A stretch of 64,000 nucleotides of DNA from Symmetrospora coprosmae. Lineage: Eukaryota > Basidiomycota > Cystobasidiomycetes > Symmetrosporaceae. The position numbers and the translations under genes are program-made. The DNA is taken from positions 1 through 64,000 of the forward strand of contig VUYT01000047.1 in the NCBI GenBank assembly GCA_008802785.1, read 5' to 3'. Below the pieces are notes generated by a model. That model was not told the DNA's origin and ran no database searches. It worked only from the letters and a program-made list of their open reading frames with translations. Shown piece after piece: positions 33,654 through 45,939 of this stretch; position 1 is the first letter of the stretch, and the number at the start of each line of letters is the position of its first letter.

Positions 33654-35435
33654 ATGCACATCACCAGGAGCCTAGCTACAATGTCCAGAGGTCTCCTACT
33701 CGCAGTCAAGCCGGACGGCTCCACCTTCTCGTCCGAGGTCGCCAGCCTCAAGGGCACCGACGTCAGCGCCCTCTGGAAGGCCAGCAACGCGAAGCCGCGA
33801 CCTGGAGAGATCCGCCTGTTCTACGGGCAGGGAGAGAACAAGGACACCACGCTCGCACTCGTCGGTGCTGGCAAGACCGAGAACCTTGACAAGAACGCAC
33901 TGCTGGAAAGGAGCCGGATCGTCGCGGCCACTGGTATCAAGGCCCTCCGCGAGGCAGGATGCACCGAGGTGGGTCAGGGCAACCCCTTGTATAAACGGCC
34001 ACATCGCTGACATCCCATCCAATTGCTCAGGTCGCCGTTGAGACTGGTTCCGCATCCGGTCTGGACGCCCACGCCGCTGCAACCGGCATCAACCTCGCTC
34101 TGCACAAGTTCGACTGGAAGACCAGCAAGTCCGACAAGGAGAAGAAGACGCCCGTCAGCGTCAGCTCAAGTGGCGGGTCTGATGCATCGTCGTTCAAGGA
34201 CGGCGGCAAGACGCTCGACTGGGCGACCGGCAGCCTGTACTCGACATCGCAGAACCTCGCCAGGGAGCTCATGGAGACACCCGCCAACCTGATGACGCCG
34301 ACCGTCTTTGCTGAGCGTGCAAAGAAGGAGTTCGAGGGCCTTGAGAACGTCACCGTCAACATCCACGATGAAGGTGAGCATGTCCCATGTCGCTCCGAAT
34401 TAGACCCCGGATTGACGCGCCTCTCCCACAGCCTGGGCCCGAGAGAAGGGCATGCGAACCTTCCTCTCGGTCGCTGCCGGGACTGAGGAGCCCGCCAAGT
34501 TCCTCGAGATCATCTACAAGGGCGCCGAGAACGCCTCAGACACCGACGTCTCGCTCGTCGGCAAGGGCATCACCTTTGACAGCGGTGGCATCTCGCTCAA
34601 GCCAGGAGCTGACATGAAGGCCATGCGAGCCGACATGGGCGGAGCGGCGACCGTTGTCTCGACTGCGCTCGCTGTCGCAAAGCTCCAGCTCCCCATCAAC
34701 ATGGTCACCGTCACCCCGCTCACAGAGAACATGCCGTCCGGCCACGCCACCAAGCCCGGAGACATCATTACCGCCATGAGCGGCAAGACAATCGAGGTCG
34801 ACAACACCGATGCAGAGGGACGACTTGTCCTCGCCGATGCCCTCTACTACTCCACGACCGTCTACAAGCCGAAGGTGGTCATCGACGTCGCCACCTTGAC
34901 CGGAGCCATGATGATCGCACTTGGCGATGTCTATGCCGGCGCTTTCGTGACCAGGTGAGCCTCGCGTTCTTGCAGCTTGAAAAGCATGTCTAACATCATA
35001 TTCACTCAGCGACAAGCTCTGGACAGATCTCAACACCGCCGCGCAGGCCGAGCACGACGAGATGTGGCGAATGCCCTTCCACAAGAGTTACCTCGAGTAC
35101 ATCAACAAGACCGGGGCTGATTTGGTCAACACAGGTGGAAGGCCTGGGTCAGTCATGATGCCGACCCTGTCAACGGACCCACAGTGCCATGCTGACATTG
35201 TCGCCATTCCAGCGGATCCTGCACTGCGGCCATCTTTCTGAAGGAATTCGTCGCAGGTCTCGAGCCTGAAGAGGGTCATGAGCAGGACGAGCCCAAAATC
35301 GAGTACGCTCACATTGACATTGCCGGTGTTATGAGCCTCAGTCACGCCGCACAGGCGTACGACACCAAGCAGATGAGCGGCAAGCCTGTCCGAGCTTTGA
35401 TCGAGTACCTCCGAAGGCGCGCTTACAATCTGTAG
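33654..35435 (+). CDS. Cytosol (leucyl) aminopeptidase, family M17
   Basis: Dizinc exopeptidase that removes N-terminal residues from peptides. The start is the ATG at 33654 ([13 protein letters not shown]); the second ATG at 33681 is also possible. The N-terminal macro-like domain ([25 protein letters not shown]) leads into the catalytic domain. Zinc and catalytic blocks: [16 protein letters not shown] (34557), [11 protein letters not shown] and the M17 signature [14 protein letters not shown] (34803), with the DAEGR Arg. A C-terminal part with [12 protein letters not shown] and IDIAGVM follows. Introns are about 33969-34030, 34373-34430, 34955-35010 and 35132-35212. The length of about 530 residues is normal for fungi. 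Confidence 0.95.
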
Positions 35436-35888
35436 AGTAGCTGCATGGTGGTCGAATCTGGTAGTCTAGAAATACATGCAATGAGAAGCAGACCAAGGCG
35501 CGTAATGAGCGGACGTAGGGCTCGGTGGATTCTGCCGGAGGTGCACGCAGTGCCGGTCGCGTCCAATGCGACAGCCATTTGATGAGCTCCGATTGCTGCA
35601 AACCGGATCGTCTCGCATTTTCGCTGGGGCCTGCTAGACCCTCCTCCGCATGGTCGCTTCGCAAGGCTATGGACCCGGCGGAACGGGTCGGTGCGCTGAC
35701 CGTTGCGATCAAAGGCCAAAGCCAAAACGCGGAGATGCGCCGACTCTCGAGCAGCTTGACTCTCCTTCGCACCCTTCGCGAAGGCGTCACTACCTGCCCC
35801 GTGCTACGTATCTCGCATATTGTAGCGTTGCATCTGCCCTTTGCGCTGAGCCACACCTAAGCGCGAGCGGCGAGGCGCCTCCGACACC
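35436..35888. other. Intergenic, same-strand neighbours
   Basis: Holds the 3' end of the aminopeptidase gene and the promoter of the next gene. No further coding signal seen. Confidence 0.4.
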
Positions 35889-38528
35889 ATGGACCCGCCG
35901 GGGCTCACCAAAGAACAGCTCGCTGCCATCGAAGCGCGTGTCGCAACGGAGATTGCTGCAAAGCTCAACAACCTCGGCTTCACCGAAGCTGCAGCTGCTG
36001 CCGCGGACTCCAGTCGCACGAACGCTACATCATCGAAAGCGCAACTGCAGGCACGGGTCGACCCGGACTCGGAGGCAGAGTGGGAGGATGAGCGCGACGA
36101 CGACAGCGACGTTTTGCCGGAGCTTGAGAGCCAAGGCGAGCCCGACAGTGACCCAGATTTGCCTGACCTTGTTGCCGAGGACGACGCGCAGAAGGCAGTC
36201 CTCACCGACGAGCTGCCAGACCTCGAGGGTAGCGACGAGATGCCAGGGCTGGTGGGCCCATCAGACGCGAGTGACAGCGAGGGAATGTCTGGGCTCGAGG
36301 AAGAGGAATTCGTGCGCGAGCCTTCATCTGCTCAATTCTATGCGCGGCAGAAGCAGCAGCAGCCGGAACGCCGTGGCCCGTCCACCTCTACGAATGTGCG
36401 AGCTGCCCCGCAGCAGATACCAAAGCACAGTCAGTGCCACCCTATCTCTGACGTAGACTAGAGTAATACATATGCTGAGGATGGTTGCCGGCACCTTGCA
36501 GATGCACCCGCCGCAACATTCAAGCCTGCGGGGACAGTGGACAACGCTGAGGGCCAGCAGAGCAAGAAGAAGAAGAAAAAGAGCAAAGGGAAAAAGAAGA
36601 GCAAGGAAACCGCACTCAAGATCGTACCAAACCTCGCCCACCTCCCGGAGAAGGTCCTCGGCCGCATCATCGAGCACCTCCGGGTCGTGTGCGCTCCTCC
36701 TCGACGTCCTCCTGGCAGCGAGCCTAGGCTCTTGGGACCACATCTCAGGAAGTCCCCCGAGCGGCTCCCAGGCTCGCTCGTTGAGCGGCGGCTGCGAGCT
36801 GGACTCGAGTTTCAGCAAGCCTCTGCTGCGCTATCGCTCACTTGTCGCTCCCTCCGCTTGGCCGGCCAGCGTCCACTGCTGCACACACTCACTTTTGATA
36901 GCTCGACACCTATGAAGGAAGTACGGTATTTCGTCAGCAGAATTCGCGAGGGCAATCCCAGCATTTGCCGGCTCGTTCGGACCGTACACTACGTGGTCAC
37001 TGGCGGCCTCCACCAGGACGCGGTGATTTTCTCCCAGCTGTTGAAGCAGTGCTGCAATCTCGTCACTTTGCAAGTGGACGCCTCCCTTCTCGATCGCAGC
37101 ATTGTGGACGCCTGCCCTCCCGTTCGCGACATTGGGGAGCGTTCCGGCCCAACGGTCGGGAAGACAATAGGGCGGGACAAGGGCAGGCAGGAATTCGCGA
37201 AGGTGATGGCCCTCCTTCATACGTCCAAGCAGATCCCAGAGGTCGTCATCTCCAACTTCTCTCTGTGGCAAGCAGGCGTACTTCCACCGCGGCCGCTGCG
37301 ATCTCTCACTTTCGACTTTCAGGTCGGACCCGGTGCAACTCCTTTCGACCTGATGCGCTTAATGACCCCCGAAACAGGCCTATTGAGTGCCGAGCACGTC
37401 ACCCTCCGCAACATTGTTTGCTTCAAAGACTCCGAGAAAGCAGCAGCAGGCGAATACCGCAGCAGGCTAAACCTCGCGTTCAGGAACGCTCTGGCAAAAG
37501 AGAGTCTCCAAGCGGGCGAAAGCGGCTCGGCCCAGGATACCCTCTGGTTACTGAACAAGCCTAAAAGCGTGTCTCTCGAGAGGTGCAGACTGTCGCTCCC
37601 GGCGTTGCAGAAATTTTTCGACGCGCCAGTCGCGACATCTCTCACGACCCTGCATCTGCACGAGATCATTCAGAGCTTGCTCCCAGGCCTCCGGGCCGCC
37701 TCAAAGCCGAAATTCGCCTTCGACCGCCTCCGAAATCTCCAGCATCTGCGCTTGGGTACCATTGGAAAGGGCATCATCGATGGCGTTCCAGCCCGCCTCG
37801 CATCAGTTACATTCACCGTCGCAAATTGCCACGAGGCGCAGTCATGGCTCGAGAAAGCCGTCCGAGGCAAGTCAGGCTACAGCGGTATGATGCGCCTGCC
37901 TGCCAAGTGCATCATTAAGGTCTGCCCGCGCATCGCACTGCGCAAGATGGACGGGCCGGAGAATGTCGGAGATGTGGAGGTCCCAGACAGCTGGAAATGG
38001 ATACAGAAGGAGGCTGCAGGATTGGATGCCACCTTGGCAAAGCTCCGACGCAAGTGCATCCCGATGACTTTCGCTCTGGCTCTAGAGGAGGGCGCTCGGT
38101 ACTTCAGGTCGGACATCTACCGGTGGCTTGCGCGACGGGGCGAGGAGGAGCCATCCAAAGGCGCCAAGCGCAACTACATGTGGGGCGAGTTGGCGGAACT
38201 CAGTCTCGACGACGAAGAGCGCTTCATGCTGGCTTCAGAGGGGGAAGAGGAGGCGGAGAGTCAGACAATTCAGGAGGCCCACACGGCGGGCGCGAAAGGT
38301 GCAGGAGCCGAGGTGGGGAAGAGCAGAACGGACAATCACGCTGAGCTCAAGGAGGTTACCGGAGCCAAAGGTGGGGAGTTGGACCAGCAGCACGGCAATG
38401 CAGGAGCACCACAAGAGAACACCCAGGCCTCGGAGATGGTTGAGGCAACCGTCGAGAAGGACCAAGAGGGAGGACTCCCAGCCGCTGTTGACCCCGACGC
38501 TCCGTGGTCTTGGAGTGATGAGGAGTAG
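35889..38528 (+). CDS. F-box-like protein with acidic N-terminus
   Basis: Starts MDPPGLTKEQLAAIEARV. Exon 1 ends near 36430 and joins at about 36502 to a long open frame to 38528. The N-terminal 180 residues are acidic (EWEDERDDDSDVLPELES), followed by a Lys tract (KKKKKKSKGKKKSK). Then comes an F-box-like helix pair: LAHLPEKVLGRIIEHLR and, about 50 residues on, ALSLTCRSLRLAGQRPLLHTLTF. The remainder has irregular LRR-like strands (LTFDFQVG, LTTLHLHEII, LQHLRLGTIG), as in SCF substrate receptors. The acidic tail ends WSWSDEE. The segment between the two F-box halves (36690-36810) is Pro/Arg-rich and might be an unspliced intron. Role in ubiquitin ligase targeting is inferred. Confidence 0.72.
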
Positions 38529-38766
38529 GCTACATCGCCCGAGGTAGCAAAGCGCAAGGGCTGAACGGGCTCGGAGAACCAACGAAGACGTCGCAAGCGC
38601 GCATAAAGGCTATAGATCAGCTACACGAAGGGTGGTCCGGTGGTCTCGTCTTGCAGCGCAGTCCGATGATTCGGGATGGCAACATCCGCATGCCAGCTTG
38701 AAAGCAACGGTATGGAAGGCAACAGTAATTGAGTTGACTGCATCATAGGCACACTTTCCTGATCCA

Positions 38767-40084
38767 TTACACAACGGTCAGAGCCGGCTTGCGCTTCCTG
38801 CTGACAATCTCCTTGACCTTTGGGTCGTACACGCCAATCGCCAGGGACTTGCTCAGTGTGGGGATAGTTTTGATGGCAGTCCACTTGCCAACCTCGGTAA
38901 AGTCGCCTTTACGCTGGAAGACGTAGTTCTGCGTACCACGAGAAGAGGCCTCAGCGCCTGAGACCCGATTTGCAAGTGATTGTACCCCATCCGCACTCAC
39001 CTCGGTCACAGGGGTCGGCTGCGCATGCGAGCCGCGCACGAGTGCACCCTGTCCATCACGCGTCTCGAGGCTCTGCGTGCTCTCGATCCGTGCCGCCATC
39101 TGCAGAACGGGCTCATTCTTTGTAAACTCCATCTGGCGCATCGACGTGATTGTGAACCCTTTCATGGCGCCAAAGCGCCAGCTGTGCGAGAGTGCTTTCG
39201 ACTGTGCAAGCAGGTCGGCTGTCTCTAGCTCGCGGTAGAGGCGCTGGGAGACCCTCCCTTCCAACGATGCGAGGCCGCCGTTCCTGAGGAGTACGGAAAG
39301 AGGTCTATCAGCATTGCCGGATGCCACGCGGGTGTGCGCGTACACTTACGATGCTTGTGCTGCGCAAATGTCCTTGTACAACGGGATGAGCTCGTCCGTG
39401 ACTGTCTTGCGTAGCTTCTTGTTCATGAAATACGGCCTCCAGCCAAAGACTTCCTTGCCTCTGTGCGTGCATGGGGTGCGACAGAAACCAGTCTGACAGG
39501 GTCCAGGAATGAGACAGGACCAGGTGAAGGTGACTTACGCCTGGAAGGACTGATACCGATTGAGGAGCTTCACCCATGTCCACGTTAGCCAGTCGAGGGT
39601 GAAGGGCGTAAAGCCGGGGCGTTTTGGAGGGACGAAGAGGGCTGCGTGGCGTAAGGAGCGTTAGTCTGCGAGCCGGAGAACCAATACGGCAGACGTGCGC
39701 GCACCGAAAGGGACGTCTTGATCTTGCTGAAGAGTGTCAGAGGGTGTAGATGGGGTTTCAGCTCGGCCGGTCACGCTCGTCACGAGCTGGGCATCTTCCT
39801 CCTCCGAGTCCGCGCGGGAGGTATGGCCCACCCACCTTGAGCGCATTCTTTGACTTTCTGTTCTCTGCCCGCTCCATCATTTCCATCTGCTTCTTCATCC
39901 ATTGCCCTCCCTGCTGCTCTCCTGCTGTGCTCTTGTTGCTCCGTTCTGGCGCAATAGTCGAGGCGAATCGTGCATTGCGCCGCCGCCATGCAGGGCGAGC
40001 TGCCACACGGACGCGAGCTGCAACGGGCGATAAAAGCGTCATCTTGGACGTGCTGGCTACTGCCATTTGTGTATATGTCTGCAT
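38767..40084 (-). CDS. MBA1: Mba1/mL45-type mitochondrial ribosome protein
   Basis: Mitoribosome component or receptor that couples the ribosome to the inner membrane for insertion of nascent chains. The N-terminus is a typical presequence (MAVASTSKMTLLSPVAARVRVAARPAWRRR...ARFAST; ATG at 40084 or 40066). It is followed by MKKQMEMMERAENRKSKN and, in another exon, VPPKRPGFTPFTLDWLTWTWVKLLNRYQSF. GKEVFGWRPYFMNKKLRKTV and the Tim44-like domain follow (LYRELETADLLAQSKALSHSWRFG, QNYVFQRKGDFTEVGKWTAI). It ends KRKPALTVV at 38767. The order and motifs match fungal Mba1 and mL45. It converges with the F-box-like gene. Confidence 0.8.
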
Positions 40085-40896
40085 GATCTGGATGGGCGCG
40101 CAGTTGACAGGGAGACAGAAAGCCGAAAAGGCGAAGTCCGGGCAGAGAAGGAAACCTCACGGGTCGGACTTCAGCCTGGTTCGTCGGACGCCAACATGAG
40201 CATGACAATATACACAGAATGGGCGGCACCAGCGGTTACGATGACAGTAATGCTTTTGACGAACGAATGAGGGGTCTACTGCCCTGCAGTTTCAGCTCAA
40301 TCTGCGCCTGCTGGCTGCTAGCTAGAATGCGCAGGGACTGGCTGGAGCACGAGCGGCTGGAGCACGGACAGAGCACCAGGATGCTCCAATACACTTACAC
40401 TATCGACATTCGTCAGTGCATTTCACACCGTGCTGCTGCTCTCAGACTCTCTCTCTCTCGCGCGCACTGGGTGCTTTCACCTGCCTGCCTTACTCGCAGG
40501 CTACGCGTTCAGCTGATCGTGCCCACTGCGCGCATACACTATGAGGAGAGGGGAATCGCAGGCGTGGAAGAAATTCTACGCACGACTGATGCGAGTGCCA
40601 TACGCAGCTTTGACTTTGAGCTCCATCTGTTCACGCGCACGTACTGCATGTCCGCCCTCTGCTGCCTCTGCGCCTGCAAGCAAGCAGCCATCGAGCCGCG
40701 TCACGTGTGGGCCATGTCGATCCCCAGCTCCCCCAGTGAGAAACCTTGCTGATGCGCTCATCTCCTCAGGGGTGTCCCCGACGGATTGATAGCCGCTCCT
40801 TGCCTTCTCACTGATCAACTTGGAAATCAATTACTCGTAGCATACCTCCAGCCCCTCTGACCCCGCACTCACACGAGCACTCACCACCCACTCACC
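40085..40896. other. Divergent promoter region
   Basis: Between the Mba1-like gene and the small mitochondrial-looking gene. A 177-codon open frame (40219-40752) has no recognisable motif and an odd Cys/Arg-rich composition, so I treat it as chance. A CT-repeat tract lies at about 40448-40460. Confidence 0.4.
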
Positions 40897-41461
40897 ATGA
40901 CCGTCTCCACCCTCCGATCTCTCGCCCGCACCAGCGTCTCTGGTCTCCGCCAGGCCAGCTGCAGCGTCGCCCGAGTCCAGTCCCGCGGACTGGCGACCAC
41001 CACCGTCAAGCTGTCTGACAATGTCAACAAGCCGACGTGAGTTGTCTCTTGTTTTTGGCATGCGATATACTGCGCCGTGGACGGGCAAGCTGACGCAAGG
41101 CGGGAATCGCCACACATCAGCATGGACGACCTCTCGGACAAGGACAAGAAGCGCGTCTCTGGCGGATTGGCAGACGAGAGTAGGCTACATCAACATGTGT
41201 AGCGTTGTCTCGATGCAATGCTGACTGGGTTGGCCGCGTCAGTCCCCACCGACAACAAGGCCACGGACTGGACCTCGCACGCCAACAGACCTCAAGATTC
41301 GAAAGTACCGCATTTTGTGCAGGAAGTCGCTCCAAAAGCAGTCGAGGAGGCTTTGCCAGAGAGTGAGTCGTTGCATCTCCTGTCCGGGGCGAATTAGAGC
41401 TGACTTTCGCTCCCTGCCATCAGGCATTCACCCGACCGGCGGCAAGCCCAAGAAGGTATAA
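40897..41461 (+). CDS. Small probable mitochondrial protein, unrecognised
   Basis: Four exons keep frame exactly: 40897-41036, 41121-41179, 41243-41362 and 41424-41461, giving 118 residues. The N-terminus is a good mitochondrial presequence (MTVSTLRSLARTSVSGLRQ, then VARVQSRGLATTT, with a likely cleavage before LATTT). The mature part is short and hydrophilic: MDDLSDKDKKRVSGGL, TDWTSHANRP, VPHFVQEVAPKAVEEALPES and HPTGGKPKKV. No membrane helix and no Cys motif. I cannot name the family. Matrix location is inferred from the presequence. Confidence 0.82.
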
Positions 41462-41634
41462 GTGTGCAAGCAGTGCAATGTCTCGTGTAGCATCAGCTGC
41501 ATTGCAGACCGACCATACAGATCCTTGTCTCGAGAAAGAGCCTCCGACCCCGACTGTCTAACTTCTCCTGATATAGGTGAAGCTACCCTTTCACTGCGCG
41601 ACCACAAGTGACCCTCTTTGCCCAAAACCTGCTC

Positions 41635-42459
41635 CTACGCCTCGACAAAGGACACCTTTGGCAGTTTCGCCTTGGGCGTGTAGGCATGATCTGCCAGCTC
41701 CATCTTCTGCTGAACCGAAACATGGACGAGCGCACCCTCGTAGGCAACCCTCGGGTGCCACCAGTGCGGGCTGTGGAGCAAGCCAGCCCGAGTCAGCACA
41801 CGCGACCTGATTGACGCAGGCTGAGAGAAATACGACAACTCATAGCCAGGTCCTGCGCCACACCTGCGTCTCCTGATTCTGGTAGTCCTGTCGAAGTGGG
41901 AGAAGCTCGAGGAAGCACCAGAAGACCGTCTTGAGAGTCGCTCGAATGCTGAAGCTCGACGTGAGCTCGGCTCATGCATTGGCAACAGCAGACGAGATGG
42001 GGGTAAAGATGCTTGGGTGGCTGTATGTACCAATGCCAGGCCTGTCGAGAGCCGGAAGCAAGGAGGTGAGACAACGCGTCGTAGATTCACGAGGTCCTCG
42101 ATGTGGAGGATTCAGCTATACTCACTGGTAGTAGCAGACCTGCTTTGAGGGGTCCGTCTTGACGAGATTGCCGTAGAGCCTCATCACATTGGTCAGGGAG
42201 CTATTAGTGACTGCGCGCAAGGGGAGGCAACATCAGCGCGGAGGGTGGATGGTGGATGGGCGGCGGAGCATAGCGAAGGCTGACTCGTCGAAAGCCTCGG
42301 AGGTGCCTGTATTTGAATGCAGGTCGAGGGGCAGCATTAAGGCGATATTCTTATGCAGTATCAGCATCGCCGGCGTCCGGACCCACCGTCGAAGCACAGG
42401 ACGAGCGTCTTGCCGGTCCCACGCGCTTTGGCATCAGGTGCGGCAGTGAGTCCGGGCAT
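41635..42459 (-). pseudogene. Decayed, internally deleted DUF2235 gene copy
   Basis: Pieces align in order with the intact DUF2235 gene 0.6 kb upstream. The N-terminus with TGKTLVLCFDG (about 42390) is followed by LTNVMRLYGNLVKTDPSKQVCYYQ (42190-42118) and PGIGTYSHPSIFTPIS (42040). The sequence then jumps directly to the C-terminal hydrophobic block TVFWCFLELLPLRQDY (about 41935) and AYEGALVHVSVQQKMELADHAY ending VSFVEA (41635). The whole central catalytic part, including the GFSRGG nucleophile and the HSDVGGG motif, is missing. An in-frame stop follows the third piece. It cannot encode an active hydrolase. Confidence 0.8.
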
Positions 42460-43059
42460 GGCGGAGGAAGGTGACGGGCGGAGCGGAGTGGGGTGGAAAC
42501 GAAGGATGCGAGTGAACCCGGTGGAAGGGAACAGAGAGAGGGAGGAAGAGGAGGAGACGAGCTTAGCAGGAGAGCGAGTCGATCAGCGCCGACCCCTCCC
42601 CCTTTCTTCTCTGCATTCTTCGTGGGTCCGACACCGCCTGGCCCTCCGCAGCAGCAGCGGAATTGCGGAGCAACACGGTCAGGAGCGAAAACCGAGGCGG
42701 TCGGGCATGGAAGAAGCAGCTTTCCAGGCAAGACAGAGCGATGCAGTTTGTGTCAATATGTGCGTGCGTTTGGGAATTCGCAGAGGCGCAAGGGCAACCC
42801 TCGATCTGACGCGATCGCCAGCTGGGTATAGACCAGGCACAGGCACACCATTGCACCGTGACGAAGTATCCTCAAAGCAGCAGCGTAATCGGAGTCGCTC
42901 ATCTAAATATCCAGTGTTAGAGTCGTATGAGAACGCCGATTCCTGTAACCCTTCCACATCCCTTCGGTGTAAGCATCCGCGCCGACAAGCGGCCGTTACG
43001 GCGCGGCATACCGGTCGCACCGTAGTCTGCCTTTGCTGCCTTCCTGCCTCTTGGACCAT
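42460..43059. other. Region between DUF2235 copies
   Basis: No gene seen. It should contain the promoter of the decayed copy and the 3' end of the intact one. An open frame on the plus strand (42353-43063) has no motifs. Confidence 0.4.
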
Positions 43060-45488
43060 CTAGTTCTCGACGTACTGCACATTCTTGGTGTCGAGCTTCG
43101 GCATGGGCCTGTACTCGGTGCGCTTCTGCTTCTCCAGGACGGAGATGTGAACGAGGGCTTGGTTGAAGACGAACCGGGGCTTGCCGAGGTGAGGCCTGCA
43201 TTGTCAGAAACACACACGAGTCAGCACATGAGCTACTACGCCGCAGCTAATGGCACTCACCAGTAGGTGGTGTACCACTTGTCACTGTACTCGATCTGGT
43301 ACGTTTGCTTGAAAGGGAGGAACTCGAGGAAGATCCACCAGAGCGTGAGGAGCGTGGCGAAGATGCTCCAGTTGCCCCAGGGGCTCTTGAAGTTCCAGAG
43401 TTCGTTCTTGATTGGCACAAAGATGTCGGTGTCGATGCCCTTGACGACGACTTCGAATGGCTGCAGACTGGGCTTAAACTTGATGGGAATCCCAGCATAC
43501 TCGGAGGCGAACTCGCAGTGACGGATCATCCAGTCGCTGAGAAGGCAAACATCAGACACTCAGGTCTAGCGACGAATCAGGCACGCGGAGCGAGGCAGTC
43601 CACTGACAGCGTAATGTTGGCGAGGCCGGTGTCCTTGTCGTTCGAGCGGGACCCGCCTCCGACGTCCGAGTGCGAGCCGGCGAACCAGACCTGCGAGAAG
43701 ATAGCCCGTATCAGTCGCCATTCGACCACATCGCAGTACACGGGAGTCTGATTCACCTCTCGAACCTTGTCCAGACCGCCCGTGTCATCGCGCGCGTCGG
43801 CGACAGCGGGATCGCGCAGCTCTCGGTCAAAGCGCTCTCCTGCCTTCTGCTTCGGCTCAGGCTGAGCAGCAGGGACGTGGTAGTAGCTGAGAGGGAACTG
43901 TAGCGACATGCAGTGCAGCATGTCAGTCAGACGGCAACTGAGAGTCAAGCCGGATGTCCCTACCTTGACTCGCTGCTCGTCGAGAGCCATTGCCTGACGG
44001 AAGATGCGGATGGACCTGTCGGCGAAGGGAAGGTGGGGGCCTCCAATGTAGCCGATGCTTCCAACCGTCTCTGTGGGCGAGTATGAGGCTCATGTCAGCA
44101 TCGGGCCGGACTGCGGTGAATACCCCAAGATTCGCAGAGGCGCACCCCAGACGCCGACAAAGTCGATAATGACATCGCGCGAGAAGCGTTTCTTGAAGCT
44201 GGCAGCAGCCTCGACGGTGATCGGCAGCTCGGGGTTCCAGAGCCTGTACGTCCTCTGTGACAAGGGCAGGACCAATCAAAGGTTGTCAGCTACTGGCGAT
44301 GTCGTGGCTCATGTAGCATCGTGGACCTACGTAAGCCATCGGGGTGCTCTCGAGGTTGCCTTTCTCCATTAGACCGACCTTCTCGAGCATTCCAGCCAGC
44401 GCGCGAGCAGTGTAGGCTGGCATTGAAGGGACCGCATGAAATTTACGGACGTTAGCCGTGACGAGCGCGACAACAGGGAGGAGAGCTGACATACCGCCTC
44501 GAGAGAAGCCGAACTGAGTGATGATTGAACGGTGGGTCAGCCCGAGGTCTGACCGCAGACGATTCGTCAAGCAATGGACCTACCAGGCAGATCTTGTCGC
44601 CGGGCATCCAGTTCTCAGCAATGAATTGGTAGCCCGAGGTGATGTGGCCGCCAATGTACCAAGCTGTGGCCTGGACGGCAGAAGGGAACAATCAGTATTC
44701 AGACGCGGTTCAAGCCTGTGTGAGCGGGCGGAACCTCACGAGATCGAGGCCTTGAGCAAGCGCTGCGGTGATGGGACTCAGGATAGACGGAGGGCTGTAG
44801 CAGCTAATGCCAGGCCTATCGGAGCATGTCTGTCAGTGGTGAGCCTTGTGAGTGCATCAAGACCGCAGCGACCCTACTGGTAGTAGCAGATCTGCTTGGA
44901 CGTGTCGTCTTTGTCGAGAGCTCCGAAGAACCTGACAACGTTGGTGACGAATCTGGGGGCAGTGATGTACGCGCTTTAGCTATTGTCGCACGAGCAGACG
45001 GAAAAAGAGAACGTGGAGAAGGGACTGACGGGTTGAATTCCATCGCGGTACCTGGAACAGGTGTCATGACAGCACCGCAGTCAGCGGTGCTCAACACGAG
45101 CACCCTCAAGACATGGCAATGAGCTCACCATCGAAGCACAAGACCAGCGTCCTGCCTGAAGAAGGAGGCGAAGGCTCGGACGGTTTCGTCTCCTCGGATG
45201 GCTTCTCGTCGGACGGTTGGGTAGCAACTGCGTCGGGTCCAGGCTGCGGGAGTCCACGCCAGCATCAAGGGCCGGCTCAACGTTCGCTTCACCGAATTCG
45301 GTAGGCTTGGAGAGAGAGTTGGCTTTGGCGTTGGCGGGCTTGCGCGACGCGGGACCGGACGTCGGCTTTGTTGATGGAGCCCAGCTGCTGCTCGCCGGCT
45401 TGGGAGAGGCTGCAGACGCTTTCGCAGGGGAAGAGGGTGGAGGATACTCGGCTGCAGAGTCGGCGACGGCGACGGCTGGAGCGGACAT
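43060..45488 (-). CDS. DUF2235 (Tle1-like alpha/beta hydrolase) protein
   Basis: Starts MSAPAVAVADSAAEYPPPSS. A Pro/Ala/Ser-rich leader is followed by SGRTLVLCFDG (45150), the usual entry to the DUF2235 hydrolase domain shared with bacterial Tle1 phospholipases. In order: FVTNVVRFFGAL, KQICYYQRPGISCYSPPS, AWYIGGHITSGYQFIAENW, the nucleophile elbow FGFSRGGMSALLPV (about 44510), DFVGVWGAPL (catalytic Asp region), ETVGSIGYIGG, and VWFAGSHSDVGGGSRS with the catalytic His (about 43670). A hydrophobic segment FATLLTLWWIFLEFLPF (about 43345) suggests membrane association. It ends MPKLDTKNVQYVEN. There are roughly eleven short exons. Substrate unknown. A decayed copy lies directly downstream. Confidence 0.88.
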
Positions 45489-45939
45489 TGTAAGGTGAAG
45501 GTGAAGGAGTTCGGGTGTTGGTTAAGAGGGAGAAGCTGAAGATGGTTGGAGGGAGAAGAGAGAGAGGGGGGAACGGTGCAGCGAAGGCGAGGTGTTGGCT
45601 AGGAAAAATCCCTCGAGCGCTGACCTCGTCAGGGTGTCCGTGCTGTAAATTGCCAGTGGGTCCGAGGATGGAGATGCCGATATCGGACGGAGTGCGGCGT
45701 GCGGAGAAGAGCGGAGGTAGGAAGGGACGGAGCGGACCGACCGGCGGGATGGCGGAGGGAGCGGAAGGAGCGGAAGAAGCGCGACTACGAGTACAAGAGG
45801 ATCGTAGCGTTAGATTGCCCCCACTGACCAGATGCAGCAGATGAAAGGGAAGAGGCACGTTCATGTCCGCGCTGTGCGCGACAACCGATACGGAACAACA
45901 TCATACTCGGACGACTGCGACTGCGAGGAAGGACCCCCT
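45489..45939. other. Intergenic, promoter of DUF2235 gene
   Basis: Purine-rich on the plus strand (GGAGGGAGAAGAG type tracts at 45545-45575), so pyrimidine-rich on the coding strand of the DUF2235 gene, typical of a 5' leader. No gene seen. Confidence 0.35.

Noticed and set aside
36690-36810. Possible unspliced intron inside the F-box-like gene
   Set aside because: The frame is open throughout and no strong donor/acceptor pair is present, so I left it as coding.
40219-40752. 177-codon open frame in the divergent region
   Set aside because: No motif, odd Cys/Arg-rich composition, and GC-rich DNA makes long chance frames common.
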